Shown here in pieces: positions 45,908 to 54,646 of a stretch of DNA of 64,000 nucleotides; the stretch's first letter is position 1; the number at the start of each line of letters is the position of its first letter. The stretch lies in assembly GCA_018268465.1 (NCBI GenBank), contig JAFDWN010000015.1:263314-327313 (forward strand). Reading direction: 5' to 3'. Below the pieces are notes generated by a model. That model ran no database searches. It saw nothing but the letters and a program-made list of their open reading frames with translations, and was not told the origin of the DNA. The position numbers were made by a program, and so were the translations under genes. The DNA is from Actinomycetota bacterium (lineage in GTDB: Bacteria > Actinomycetota > Actinomycetes > Mycobacteriales > Mycobacteriaceae).

Positions 45908-45960
45908 GCGATTCCGGCGCTCTCCGCTACGCCACGCGCACCTGGGCGCGCCGAAATCGC
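45908..45960. terminator. Stem-loop between convergent genes
   Basis: GCGATTCCGGCGC (45908-45920) pairs with most of GCGCGCCGAAATCGC (45946-45960). It closes the dehydrogenase unit and the aspS unit. The arm GCGATTCCGG is also the start of the terminator at 36.6 kb. Confidence 0.6.
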
Positions 45961-46412
45961 TACGAGACGCGGGTCAGCTCGAACAGTGGGATGGCCCGGT
46001 CGGTGTTCTTCTGGTATTCGCCGAACACCGGCTGCTGAGCGGCCACCTTCGCGAACGCCCGGTCGCGCTCGTCGCGGGGCAGCTCACGGGCCATCACGTC
46101 GTACGAGTCGGCGCCGACCTCGACGTGCACCTGCGGATTGGCGCGAAGATTGTGCACCCATGCGGGATTCTTCGGCGCCCCCGCGTATGACCCGACGATG
46201 AGCATCTTCCCGTCGACGGTCAAGTACGCCAGAGGTGAAACGCGCGGAGTACCCGACTTGGCGCCGACCGTGTGCAACAGCAGCAGCGTGCCACCCTCGA
46301 ACGGCCCACCGACCTTGCCGCCATTGGCCCGGAACTCCTCGACGACGTTGCGATTGAAATCGTCCAGCGCCGCGCTGTCGGCGAGCAGCTTGTCCTTGTC
46401 GAAATCACTCAT
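45960..46412 (-). CDS. Deazaflavin (F420)-dependent nitroreductase family protein (Ddn-like)
   Basis: 150-residue member of the split beta-barrel FDOR family. Landmarks: [42 protein letters not shown] and [13 protein letters not shown], typical of Ddn-like FDOR-A proteins that use F420H2 to reduce quinones or nitroaromatics. Its ATG overlaps the aspS stop (ATGA), so it is translated from the aspS message. The gene to its left is convergent. Native substrate unknown. Confidence 0.88.
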   Translation of the reverse strand: MSDFDKDKLLADSAALDDFNRNVVEEFRANGGKVGGPFEGGTLLLLHTVGAKSGTPRVSPLAYLTVDGKMLIVGSYAGAPKNPAWVHNLRANPQVHVEVGADSYDVMARELPRDERDRAFAKVAAQQPVFGEYQKNTDRAIPLFELTRVS

Positions 46413-48196
46413 GCCTGCTCCAGCTTCTTGGGCTTGGCATCTATTCCCGATTCCTTGCGCTGCTGGGCGGTGATGGGCGCGGGCGCATCGGTCAGCGGGT
46501 CGACACCGCCGCCGGTCTTGGGGAACGCGATCACCTCGCGGATCGAGTCCTCGCCGGCCAGCAACGCCGTGATCCGATCCCACCCGAATGCGATGCCGCC
46601 GTGCGGTGGCGCCCCGAATGTGAAGGCGTCCAACAGGAATCCGAACTTGTCCTGGGCCTCGTCGTGATCTATACCCATCATCGCGAAGACCCGTTCCTGA
46701 ACGTCGCGGCGGTGGATACGGATCGACCCGCCGCCGATCTCATTGCCGTTGCACACGATGTCGTACGCGTCGGCCAGCGCGGTACCCGGATCGCTGTCGA
46801 AGGTGGCCTCCGACTCGGGCTTGGGTGAGGTGAACGCGTGGTGCACCGCCGTCCACGCCCCGGAGCCGACCGCCACGTCACCGGAGGCAGTCGCCTCGTC
46901 GGCGGCCTCGAACAGCGGCCAGTCCACCACCCAGGTGAACGCCCACGCAGCCGGGTCGATCAGGTCGAGGCGCTTGGCGATCTCGATGCGGGTGGCCCCC
47001 AGCAGCGCGCGCGCCGTCTTGGCGGGCCCGGCCGAGAAGAACACACAGTCGCCCGGCTGGGCGCCGACGAACGCGGCCAGCCCGTCGCGTTCGGCGTCGG
47101 ACAGGTTCTTGGCCACCGGGCCGCCCAGAGAACCGTCCTCACCCACCAGGACGTACGCCAGCCCCCTGTGCCCACGTTGTTTGGCGAAATCCTGCCAGCC
47201 GTCCAGTGTGCGCCGCGGCTGCGACGCCCCGCCGGGCATGACGACCGCCCCGACGTAGGGCGCCTGGAACACCCGGAAGGTGGTGTCGGCGAAGTAGCCG
47301 GTGCATTCCACCAGTTCCAGCCCGAACCTCATATCGGGTTTGTCGGAGCCGAACCGGCGCATCGCGTCGGCGTAGCTGATCCGCGGCAGCGGCAGCGGCA
47401 GGTCGTAGCCGATCAGCGCCCACAGCGCGCGCAGCACCTCCTCGGACACCGCCATCACGTCGTCGGCGTCGACGAAGCTCATCTCCATGTCCAGCTGGGT
47501 GAACTCCGGTTGCCGGTCGGCACGGAAGTCCTCGTCGCGGTAGCACCGCGCGATCTGGTAGTAGCGCTCCATCCCCGCGACCATGAGCAACTGTTTGAAC
47601 AGCTGCGGGCTCTGCGGCAGGGCGTAGAACGAACCCGGCTGCAGCCGGGCCGGCACCAGGAAGTCGCGGGCGCCCTCGGGGGTCGACCGGGTCAGCGTCG
47701 GTGTCTCGATCTCGACGAAATCGTGTCCGGCGAGCACTCCGCGCGCGGCGGCATTGACCTGGGACCGCAGCCGGATCGCGTGGGCGGGTCCGCCCCGGCG
47801 CAGGTCCAGGTAGCGGTACTTCAGGCGGGCTTCTTCACCCGCGGTCTCGTCGAGCTGGAACGGCAGCGGCGCGCACTCGCCCAGCACGGTCAGCGACGTC
47901 GCGTTCACCTCGATGGCCCCGGTGGCGATGTCGGCGTTGGCGTTGCCCTCCGGACGGATCTCGACCACCCCCTCGACGGCGACGCAGAACTCCGCGCGCA
48001 ACCGGTGCGCCTGCGCCAGCACCTGCCCCTCCTCCAAGGCGTCACGGAACACCACCTGGCTGACTCCCGACGCGTCGCGCAGGTCGATGAAAATGACTCC
48101 GCCGTGGTCCCGGCGGCGCGCCACCCAGCCGGCAAGGGTCACCTTCTGACCGGCGTCGGCGCTCCGCAACGAACCGGCGGCATGACTGCGCAGCAC
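46409..48196 (-). CDS. Aspartyl-tRNA synthetase
   Basis: 595-residue class II aspartyl-tRNA synthetase, bacterial type with the GAD insert. OB-fold anticodon-binding domain at the N-terminus ([19 protein letters not shown]), motif 1 around [23 protein letters not shown], motif 2 as [20 protein letters not shown] and motif 3 as [13 protein letters not shown]. Mycobacteria lack AsnRS, and their AspRS is known to be non-discriminating, charging tRNA-Asn as well for GatCAB. GTG start with AAGGAGA upstream; TACACT on the minus strand (48242-48237) is a plausible -10. Confidence 0.97.
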   Translation of the reverse strand: MLRSHAAGSLRSADAGQKVTLAGWVARRRDHGGVIFIDLRDASGVSQVVFRDALEEGQVLAQAHRLRAEFCVAVEGVVEIRPEGNANADIATGAIEVNATSLTVLGECAPLPFQLDETAGEEARLKYRYLDLRRGGPAHAIRLRSQVNAAARGVLAGHDFVEIETPTLTRSTPEGARDFLVPARLQPGSFYALPQSPQLFKQLLMVAGMERYYQIARCYRDEDFRADRQPEFTQLDMEMSFVDADDVMAVSEEVLRALWALIGYDLPLPLPRISYADAMRRFGSDKPDMRFGLELVECTGYFADTTFRVFQAPYVGAVVMPGGASQPRRTLDGWQDFAKQRGHRGLAYVLVGEDGSLGGPVAKNLSDAERDGLAAFVGAQPGDCVFFSAGPAKTARALLGATRIEIAKRLDLIDPAAWAFTWVVDWPLFEAADEATASGDVAVGSGAWTAVHHAFTSPKPESEATFDSDPGTALADAYDIVCNGNEIGGGSIRIHRRDVQERVFAMMGIDHDEAQDKFGFLLDAFTFGAPPHGGIAFGWDRITALLAGEDSIREVIAFPKTGGGVDPLTDAPAPITAQQRKESGIDAKPKKLEQA

Positions 48197-48284
48197 AAAA
48201 TCTCCTTGTGAAAAGGCCTGACGAGAGGACTGCAACAGTGTAGAGGGGGCCGTTCGCGCCGAACCGCGGCGATCACGCGAACCG
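48197..48284 (-). promoter_or_regulatory. aspS promoter/leader region
   Basis: 88 bp between aspS and the carboxylesterase stop. TACACT (48242-48237, minus strand) is a likely -10 and would give a leader of about 40 bases with AAGGAGA before the GTG. No T-box or other long structured leader fits in this space. Confidence 0.45.
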
Positions 48285-49802
48285 TCAGTACATCCCCGCC
48301 CACGCCTCGCGGCGGGCGGCGTCGGGATCGTCGACCACCGCGTCGCGCGTCGTGCGGATGATGCGGGTGCGCCGCCGCACGGCGTCGTAGGGCGGCCAGT
48401 CGTCGTGCCACATCCCCGGCGCGCCCGGGTCCGGAGACCACGTCGTGTCCCCGGTGGAGGCGAAGTCCAGCCACGTCCGTTGCATCCGCCGGCCCACCGC
48501 GGGCTGCACGTGGCGTCCCAGCGGATGCAGCTTGCGTCCTAGATACGACGAGTAGCTGTGCTGGATGTGCACGATCTCGCTGCCGTGCGTGGCACCCAGC
48601 CCCAGCGCGCGCAGTGTCCAGGTCGCGTGGTCGAACCGGTAGGCGAAGGTCGGCGCATGCGCACTGTAGGCATCGGTGAACGCCCAGGTGGGCGCCCCGA
48701 ACATGACATCGGAGCCGAATGCGATGAGCGCGCGCCTGCGCGGAAAGTCGGGGTAGGCGCCCAGCAACGCGTCCCTGGTGTGCGGCGCGACCCGGTTGAG
48801 ATACGCCTCGGCGCCATCCGGAGTGGTCGGGAGCATCGGTGGCTTGCCCCACGCGAACATCGACGCCTCGTGGCTGTTGGTGCCGATGATCAACGGCACC
48901 GGCAGCACCGCACCGCTGCGCGCGGCCTCGATGGGATGCTGCGGCAGCAGATCGACGCCATAGGTCAGCCCGTAGGCCAGCGTGGGAGTGTCGTCGGCAC
49001 TGTCGCGCTGCAGCATCCCCGCCGCCCGGCGCAGCGGCCGCTGGGGCAGCGACTTGACCTCGTCGACCCCGACACCGAGCCGCTCCAGGAATCGGCGGGA
49101 CCGCTCGGCGCGGGTCTGGCGGTCGGCGATCAGCGGCAGCGCCGGACTCTGGGCGATCGCCCGGGTGAACAGCCCCCCGGCGGCCGGGCTGGACAACAGC
49201 GCCAGCACCGAGGTGGCGCCCGCGGATTCGCCGAACACCGTCACCCGGTCCGGGTCGCCGCCGAACGCGGCGATGTTGTCGCGCACCCAGCGCAGCGCGG
49301 CGATCTGATCACGTAGGCACAGGTTGTCGTCGAAACCCTCACCCAGATCGCCGAGTTCGAATCCGCCGAACACCCCGAGGCGATAGGTGACGTTGACGAC
49401 GACGACGTCGCCGTTGAGCGCCAGCCGCGAGCCGTTGTACAGCTGCAGCTGACCGGCGCCGTACACGAACGCCCCGCCCGGTATCCACACCATGACGGGC
49501 AACGAGCCCGCCGTATCCGGCGACCACACGGTCAGCGTCAGACATGCCTCGTCGCGCATCTTGGGATCGTCGCGGCCACCGCCGACGAAGGACCGGCCCT
49601 GCGGCGGCAGGGGGCCGTGTTCGACGGCGTCGCGGATGCCGCTCCACGGCTCCGGCGGCGCGGGTGCCAGAAACCTGCGGTCGCCCAGCGGCTGACGGGC
49701 GTAGGGGATGCCACGCCAGACGCTGACGCCGCCTTCGGTGGTGCCGCGCAGCCGACCCAGCGACGTGTGCGCGATGACCGAAAGTTCCGTAACGACGGAC
49801 AC
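48285..49802 (-). CDS. Type B carboxylesterase
   Basis: 505-residue carboxylesterase/para-nitrobenzyl-esterase family protein. Motifs: [15 protein letters not shown], oxyanion stretch [11 protein letters not shown], nucleophile elbow FGESAGATS and the His region [12 protein letters not shown]. No signal peptide. The GTG at 49802 is chosen because TACGAT lies 6 bases before it, the spacing of a mycobacterial leaderless transcript; a GTG 30 bases upstream would overlap that promoter. Substrate esters unknown. Divergent from the metallopeptidase gene. Confidence 0.9.
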   Translation of the reverse strand: MSVVTELSVIAHTSLGRLRGTTEGGVSVWRGIPYARQPLGDRRFLAPAPPEPWSGIRDAVEHGPLPPQGRSFVGGGRDDPKMRDEACLTLTVWSPDTAGSLPVMVWIPGGAFVYGAGQLQLYNGSRLALNGDVVVVNVTYRLGVFGGFELGDLGEGFDDNLCLRDQIAALRWVRDNIAAFGGDPDRVTVFGESAGATSVLALLSSPAAGGLFTRAIAQSPALPLIADRQTRAERSRRFLERLGVGVDEVKSLPQRPLRRAAGMLQRDSADDTPTLAYGLTYGVDLLPQHPIEAARSGAVLPVPLIIGTNSHEASMFAWGKPPMLPTTPDGAEAYLNRVAPHTRDALLGAYPDFPRRRALIAFGSDVMFGAPTWAFTDAYSAHAPTFAYRFDHATWTLRALGLGATHGSEIVHIQHSYSSYLGRKLHPLGRHVQPAVGRRMQRTWLDFASTGDTTWSPDPGAPGMWHDDWPPYDAVRRRTRIIRTTRDAVVDDPDAARREAWAGMY

Positions 49803-49814
49803 GTCTGAATCGTA
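49803..49814 (-). promoter_or_regulatory. -10 element for a leaderless transcript (carboxylesterase gene)
   Basis: TACGAT on the minus strand (49814-49809), then 6 bases, then the GTG start at 49802. Same hexamer and nearly the same spacing as in front of the ASCH gene at 12.1 kb. Confidence 0.6.
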
Positions 49815-49885
49815 GTGTGGGAAGCTGGGCACCGGCGTGAACGCCGAACGGAGAGCGGCCTCACGAGCGGATACGGAGCGGTGCG

Positions 49886-50779
49886 ATGACCTTCAACGAG
49901 GGGATGCGGATCGACACGAGCACCACGTCGACGAGCGGCGGGGGTGGCGGTGGCGGCAAACGCATCGCGATCGGCGGCGGTGTCGGCGGGTTGCTGATCC
50001 TCGTGGTCGCCCTGCTGCTCGGGGTGGACCCGGGCTCGGTGATGCCCCAACAGCAGGAGATCGGCAGCACCCAGGGTGTCGAGGCCCCCGGATTCGACCT
50101 GAGCCAGTGCCAGACGGGCGAGGACGCCAACAACATCGTGCAATGCCGCGTGGTGGCCACCGGGAACTCCGTCGACGCCGTGTGGCAGCAGCTGATGCCG
50201 GGCTACACCCGCCCGCAGGTGCGGCTGTTCACCGGCCAGGTCGACACCGGTTGCGGCCCCGCCACCAGCGATGTCGGGCCGTTCTACTGCCCGGCCGATC
50301 AGACCGCCTATTTCGACACCGACTTCTTCCAGGTGCTCGTCGACCAGTTCGGTTCCAGCGGCGGCCCGCTCGCACAGGAGTATGTGGTGGCACACGAATT
50401 CGGCCATCACGTCCAGAATCTGCAAGGAGTGCTGGGACGCGCACAGCGCGACCCGCAGGGCGCCCAGGGCGCGGGCGTGCGCACGGAGCTGCAGGCCGAC
50501 TGCTACGCGGGGGTGTGGGCGCACTACGCGGCCGTCACCAAACAGGAGAGCACCGGCGTCCCGTTCCTGGAACCCTTGAGCGACAAGGACATCGCCGATG
50601 CGCTGTCGGCCGCGTCGTCCGTCGGCGACGACCGGATCCAGTCGGCGGCCACCGGCCGGGTCAATCCGGAGTCCTGGACGCACGGATCCTCCGAGCAGCG
50701 CCAGAAGTGGTTCACCACCGGCTACCGCACCGGTGACCCCAACCAGTGCGATACGTTCGCCACCAACAGTCTTGGCTAG
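49886..50779 (+). CDS. Membrane-anchored neutral zinc metallopeptidase (YpfJ/KPN_02809 family)
   Basis: 297-residue protein: short cytoplasmic N-terminus with a Gly-rich run, one transmembrane helix at about residues 28-46, then an extracytoplasmic protease domain. Zinc motif HEFGHHVQ near residue 170, and ELQADCYAGVW gives the third ligand (Glu). Paired Cys residues (C...C in QCQTGEDANNIVQC; CGPATSDVGPFYC) suggest disulfides outside the cell. I recall the M. tuberculosis counterpart as Rv2575. Physiological substrate unknown. The following DUF885 gene begins inside its last codons. Confidence 0.9.
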   Translation: MTFNEGMRIDTSTTSTSGGGGGGGKRIAIGGGVGGLLILVVALLLGVDPGSVMPQQQEIGSTQGVEAPGFDLSQCQTGEDANNIVQCRVVATGNSVDAVWQQLMPGYTRPQVRLFTGQVDTGCGPATSDVGPFYCPADQTAYFDTDFFQVLVDQFGSSGGPLAQEYVVAHEFGHHVQNLQGVLGRAQRDPQGAQGAGVRTELQADCYAGVWAHYAAVTKQESTGVPFLEPLSDKDIADALSAASSVGDDRIQSAATGRVNPESWTHGSSEQRQKWFTTGYRTGDPNQCDTFATNSLG

Positions 50780-52413
50780 GGCGCTGACCGCCGTCGACGC
50801 GGTCGCCGAACGCTATCTCGACACATTCGCGACGCTGGACCCTTGCACGGCAACCGAACTCGGCATCACCGGCCATGACGACGAGATGACCGACTACTCC
50901 CCCGCCGGTGTCACCGCACGCGCCGAGGCGGCCCGCGGCGCGCTGCGCGAACTGGAGCGGGCCGAGCCCGTCGACGACGCCGACCGAGTGACCGCGGCGG
51001 CCATGCGCGAACGTCTCGGTCTGCAGCTGGAGCTGCACGACGCGGGACTCGACCTCGGCGAACTCAACGTGATCGCCTCACCGTTGCAGACCATGCGCGA
51101 CGTGTTCGACCTGATGATCCCCGACGATGCGCACGACGGCGCCCAGGACTGGTCGACGATCGCGCGGCGCCTGGCGAAGGTTCCCGACGGCGTCGCGGGC
51201 TACGCCGAGGCGCTGCGGGCAACCACCGCCGCCGGACGCCCGCCCGCGGCTCGCCAGGTGAGCCGCGGCAGCGCGCAGGCCCAGCAGATCGAGCAGTTGT
51301 TCATCGACATGGTGGCCACCGCGGCGCCGGACGACCCGGTGCTGCACAACGAGTTGCGGCGCGCCGCCGGCGCGGCCGCCGCCGCCTACCGGGAACTGGG
51401 CGCCGTGCTGCGCGACGAGATCGGCCCCCACGCGCGGGAGCGGGACGCCGTCGGCCGCGACGCATACCGCTTGTTGTCCAGATCGTTCCTCGGCGCGGCG
51501 GTCGACCTCGACGAAACCTACGCTTGGGGACTGGATCAGCTCGACTCGATCGTCGCCGAGCAGGTCCAGGTGGCCGGTGCGTTGTATCCGGGCGCCTCGG
51601 TCAGCGAGGCTCTGGGCCGGCTCGACGACGAGCCGCGCTACCTCGTGACGGGCACCGCCGCACTGCAGAACTGGATGCAGGATCTGTCTGACCGCGCCGT
51701 GGCGTCCCTGGCCGGAACGCATTTCGACATCGAGGCCCCGTTGCGCCGCCTCGAGTGCCGGATCGCACCGACGCAGACCGGGTATCTACTACACCGGCCC
51801 GTCGGAGGACCTGAGCAGGCCCGGCCGGATGTGGTGGTCGGTGCCGCCCGGCGTCGAGACGTTTCACACCTGGCAGGAGACCACCACGGTCTTCCACGAA
51901 GGCGTGCCCGGCCACCATCTACAGATCGGGCGCGCGGTGGTGCTCGCCGACCGGTTGAACCGGTGGCGCCGGCTGGGATGCTGGGTGTCGGGCCACGGCG
52001 AGGGCTGGGCACTGTACGCCGAGCGGCTGATGGCCGAGCTGGGCTGGCTCGACGATGCGGGCGACCGGATGGGCATGCTCGACGCGCAGCGCTTCCGCGC
52101 CGCCCGCGTCGTCATCGACATCGGGGTGCACTGCGGAATCACCGCACCCGACGGCGCGGTCTGGGATGCGCAGCGGGCCTGGGATTTCCTGCGCGCGCAC
52201 TGCGCGCAGACCGAGGAGACACTGCGTTTCGAACTCGACCGCTACCTCGGCTGGCCCGGTCAGGCTCCGTCCTACGCTGTGGGACAGCGGATCTGGCAGC
52301 AGCTACGCGACCAGGTGCTGAATCGGGGCGTCGGCCTGAAGGAATTCCACAGCCGCGCACTGGATCTCGGCGGGTTGCCACTGGACGTGCTTCGCATGGC
52401 GCTGCTGGGTTGA
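50772..52413 (+). pseudogene. DUF885 family putative metallopeptidase, frameshifted
   Basis: Two adjoining frames together encode one DUF885 protein of about 545 residues. The first (from a TTG at 50772) runs through ALQNWMQDLSD to RIAPTQTG at about 51790 and then turns into nonsense; the second continues in the +1 frame with IYYTGPSEDLSRPGRMWW and keeps the zinc-type motif VFHEGVPGHHLQ to the end at 52413. The switch lies at 51788-51793, where intact relatives read TGGIYYTG, so two bases seem to be missing (GGnGGT to GGGT). Without correction the catalytic motif is lost. Either a recent pseudogene or a sequencing error. Confidence 0.85.
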
Positions 52414-52420
52414 CAACGGG

Positions 52421-53437
52421 CTAGAACAGCGTCGGCTGGGCGACTCCCACCGCGACGGCCGGCGTGCCCGCCTGCGGCCGCATGGCGCGTTCACCGCGGC
52501 CCAATCCGTGCTTGGCCACCAGCGGCGCCACCCGGCGATGCAGCAATGCACGATATTCGGACGGCAGATACGCTCCGCGCCGGTATAATTCGCGATACCG
52601 TCCCACAAGTTCGGGATGACTGCGCGCCAGCCACGCCATGAACCAGCCCCGCGTGGAGCCGCGCAGGTGCAGACCGAACACCGTCACGCCGCTGGCGCCT
52701 GCCGCGGCGATCCGGCCCAGCAGGTCGTCGAGGTGGGCCACCGAGTCCGTCAGGTACGGCAGCACCGGCGCGACCATCACATGGCAGCCAAGGCCCGCCT
52801 CGGCGATGGCCGCGATCAGCCCCAGCCGCGCGTCCGGCGACGGCGTACCCGGCTCGACATCCTTGTGCAGCAACGGATCACCAACGGCCAGCGACACCGC
52901 GACGCTGACATCGACCCGTTCGGCAGCCGCCGCGATGATCGCCAGATCCCGGCGCAGTAGCGTGCCCTTGGTCAAGATGGAGAACGGCGTACCCGAATCA
53001 GACAGTGCGGCGATGATTCCCGGCATCAGGGCGTAACGGCCTTCGGCACGTTGATAGGGATCGGTGTTGGTGCCGAGCGCGACCGTCTCACCGGCCCAGG
53101 AGGGGCGGCGCAACTCCCGGCGCAGAACGTCGGCGACGTTCGTCTTCACCACGACCTGCGTGTCGAAATCCCGGCCACTGTCGAAATCCAGGTACTCGTG
53201 GGTGGGACGGGCGAAACAGTACCGGCAGGCGTGCGAGCAGCCGCGATAGCCGTTCACGGTGAACCGGAACGGCAGCATGGCACCTTCGGGCACCTTGTTC
53301 AGCGCCGACTTGCACAGCACCTCGTGAAAGGTGATGCCCTCGAACTGTGGGGTGCGGACGCTTCGCACGAACCCCAGCCGCGCCAGGCCGGGCAATGCGC
53401 CGTCGTCGACGCCGACCCCCTGCTCGTCCCACCGCAC
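52421..53437 (-). CDS. Radical SAM protein, SplB-like (Rv2578c type), SOS-controlled
   Basis: 338-residue radical SAM enzyme. The iron-sulfur motif CSHACRYC lies at about residues 67-74, preceded by FTVNGYRG; GTNTDPYQRAEG and SILTKGTLLRRD follow as in the Rv2578c/SplB-like family. It is related to, but not the same as, spore photoproduct lyase. The function is unproven. The GTG start lies 9 bases from a perfect LexA box, and I recall Rv2578c being listed among LexA-regulated genes, so a DNA-damage role is likely. Convergent with the DUF885 gene. Confidence 0.88.
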   Translation of the reverse strand: MRWDEQGVGVDDGALPGLARLGFVRSVRTPQFEGITFHEVLCKSALNKVPEGAMLPFRFTVNGYRGCSHACRYCFARPTHEYLDFDSGRDFDTQVVVKTNVADVLRRELRRPSWAGETVALGTNTDPYQRAEGRYALMPGIIAALSDSGTPFSILTKGTLLRRDLAIIAAAAERVDVSVAVSLAVGDPLLHKDVEPGTPSPDARLGLIAAIAEAGLGCHVMVAPVLPYLTDSVAHLDDLLGRIAAAGASGVTVFGLHLRGSTRGWFMAWLARSHPELVGRYRELYRRGAYLPSEYRALLHRRVAPLVAKHGLGRGERAMRPQAGTPAVAVGVAQPTLF

Positions 53438-53445
53438 ACCACTAT

Positions 53446-53461
53446 TCGAACATCAGTTCGA
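53446..53461. promoter_or_regulatory. Perfect LexA/SOS box
   Basis: TCGAACATCAGTTCGA matches the mycobacterial SOS box TCGAAC-N4-GTTCGA at every defined base. A TTGACT hexamer on the minus strand (53472-53467) overlaps the area as a possible -35, so bound LexA would block the radical SAM gene. The box is 50 bases before the start of the plus-strand cyclotransferase-like gene and could control that too. Confidence 0.9.
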
Positions 53462-53511
53462 TATACAGTCAAGCGCGGCGGCGGACGCATCCGGATGTTT
53501 GACTGATCCGC

Positions 53512-53850
53512 GTGAGCGAACTGCTGTTCTCCTACGGCACCCTGCAGCAGCGCGACGTGCAGCGCAGCACGTTCGGGCGCGAACTGGACGGCAGGCCGGA
53601 CGCGATCGTCGGCTACCGGCTGAGCCACGTGACGATCAACGACGCACACGTCATCGCCGCCAGCGGCAGCGACACCCATCCCATCCTGATACCGACGGAT
53701 CGTCCCGGCGCCGCCGTGGAGGGCACCGTATTCACGGTCAGTGCCGACGAACTCGCCGCCGCCGACGAGTACGAGGTCGACGACTACCGCCGCGTGAACG
53801 TCCCGCTGCGTTCGGGGGCGCACGCCTGGGTGTACGTGTACGCGGACTGA
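53512..53850 (+). CDS. Gamma-glutamylcyclotransferase-like (AIG2/GGCT) protein
   Basis: 112-residue protein of the small GGCT/AIG2 fold. Start reads LLFSYGTLQQRDVQ with the conserved YGTL substrate-binding motif, and the likely catalytic Glu is in ADEYEVDDYRRV. Such proteins release 5-oxoproline from gamma-glutamyl amines or act on related amides; bacterial substrates are mostly unknown. GTG start without a clear ribosome-binding site. Divergent from the radical SAM gene and possibly under the same LexA box. Confidence 0.82.
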   Translation: MSELLFSYGTLQQRDVQRSTFGRELDGRPDAIVGYRLSHVTINDAHVIAASGSDTHPILIPTDRPGAAVEGTVFTVSADELAAADEYEVDDYRRVNVPLRSGAHAWVYVYAD

Positions 53851-53857
53851 CCGCGCC

Positions 53858-54400
53858 TCACCACGCCTTCAACTGGCACTGCAGGTTGTACGGTGCGTCC
53901 TGCTGCACGAGGACCTGACCGTCGACCGCGATCTCACAGTGCGGATTCGGGGCGGCCTGCCCGCCGCGAGTCGTGCTGCTCACGGTCAGGATCGCCCACT
54001 GCGGGTCGTCCAGAGTCGTTTCGAACACCCACGGCACCCCGGGTGCCAGCGTCACCGACTCCTTCTTCAGGTACGCGTAGGGGTCCGCGTCATACGCGGC
54101 CTTGTCCGGCGGCTGAGTGGTCAGGTAGTAGAGGTCGAACGGCGCGGCGCCGCCCGCCGTCAGCGAGTACCGCACCTGATGGGTCCCCGGCGCCGGCGCC
54201 GTGGTCGCCTCCGGTTCGGCCGGCGCGCCCGATTCGGTGGGTGGCGCGGGCTGGATCGTCATCGTTGATTCGGTGACCGGGGCGGGTTCGGGGGTCGGTG
54301 CCGGCTGCGCACCGGCCACCGGGGTGAGCGCGACACCGGCGGCCGCCACAAGCGCACCCACGGCAGCCGCAATCCCGACTCTGCTCGTCGCTGTTCGCAT
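53858..54400 (-). CDS. Small secreted protein, Pro/Ala-rich linker (Rv2576c-like)
   Basis: 180-residue exported protein. Signal peptide of about 31 residues ending VAGA-QP, then a Pro/Ala/Glu/Thr-rich linker (about residues 32-72), then a compact domain of about 105 residues (HQVRYSLTAGGAAPFDLYYLT, HCEIAVDGQVLVQQDAPYNLQCQLKAW) with two Cys that may pair. The domain resembles the MmpS-like extracellular fold; function unknown. It matches in position and size what I recall as Rv2576c. ATG at 54400 preferred; a GTG three codons upstream is possible. Confidence 0.7.
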   Translation of the reverse strand: MRTATSRVGIAAAVGALVAAAGVALTPVAGAQPAPTPEPAPVTESTMTIQPAPPTESGAPAEPEATTAPAPGTHQVRYSLTAGGAAPFDLYYLTTQPPDKAAYDADPYAYLKKESVTLAPGVPWVFETTLDDPQWAILTVSSTTRGGQAAPNPHCEIAVDGQVLVQQDAPYNLQCQLKAW

Positions 54401-54646
54401 GTTCGTCACATCGCCGCACGCTACCCGATCGTTACACACCCCCCGGTCACGCTCGAACGCGCGGCGAAACGGCACACCAACACCAACCCATCTGCAGGTT
54501 AATTTGATCGTGACACACAGACATTGCACAGAAACACGGGCGCTCTAACGTGCCGATTCGACACCCGATCGGTGTCTTCTCTTTCGTTCTCCGCCGCGGT
54601 ACGCCGGGGCCGCAATTGATGCTGATGACATGACGAAAGGTTGTTC
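54401..54646. promoter_or_regulatory. Divergent region upstream of the urea importer; possible GlnR site
   Basis: 246 bp without a gene. The AT-rich stretch around 54499-54535 (GGTTAATTTGATCGTGACAC and on) contains AC-n9-AC at 54517-54529, preceded by GTGAC and followed by GAAAC, as in GlnR-binding regions. Urea uptake is a known GlnR target in actinobacteria, so this is reasonable but the motif is short. GAAAGG before the ATG serves as ribosome-binding site. Confidence 0.4.

Noticed and set aside
48197-48284. T-box leader for aspS
   Set aside because: The gap is only 88 bp and has no recognisable T-box sequence or specifier stem.
49886-52413. Deliberate fusion or programmed frameshift joining metallopeptidase and DUF885 genes
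   Set aside because: The junction is an ordinary short overlap with a TTG start; the only frame problem is inside the DUF885 gene, and no slippery heptamer with a clear stimulatory structure was seen there.
54401-54646. Riboswitch or other structured RNA in front of urtA
   Set aside because: I could not build a conserved fold or recognise a known class (for example guanidine) in this stretch.
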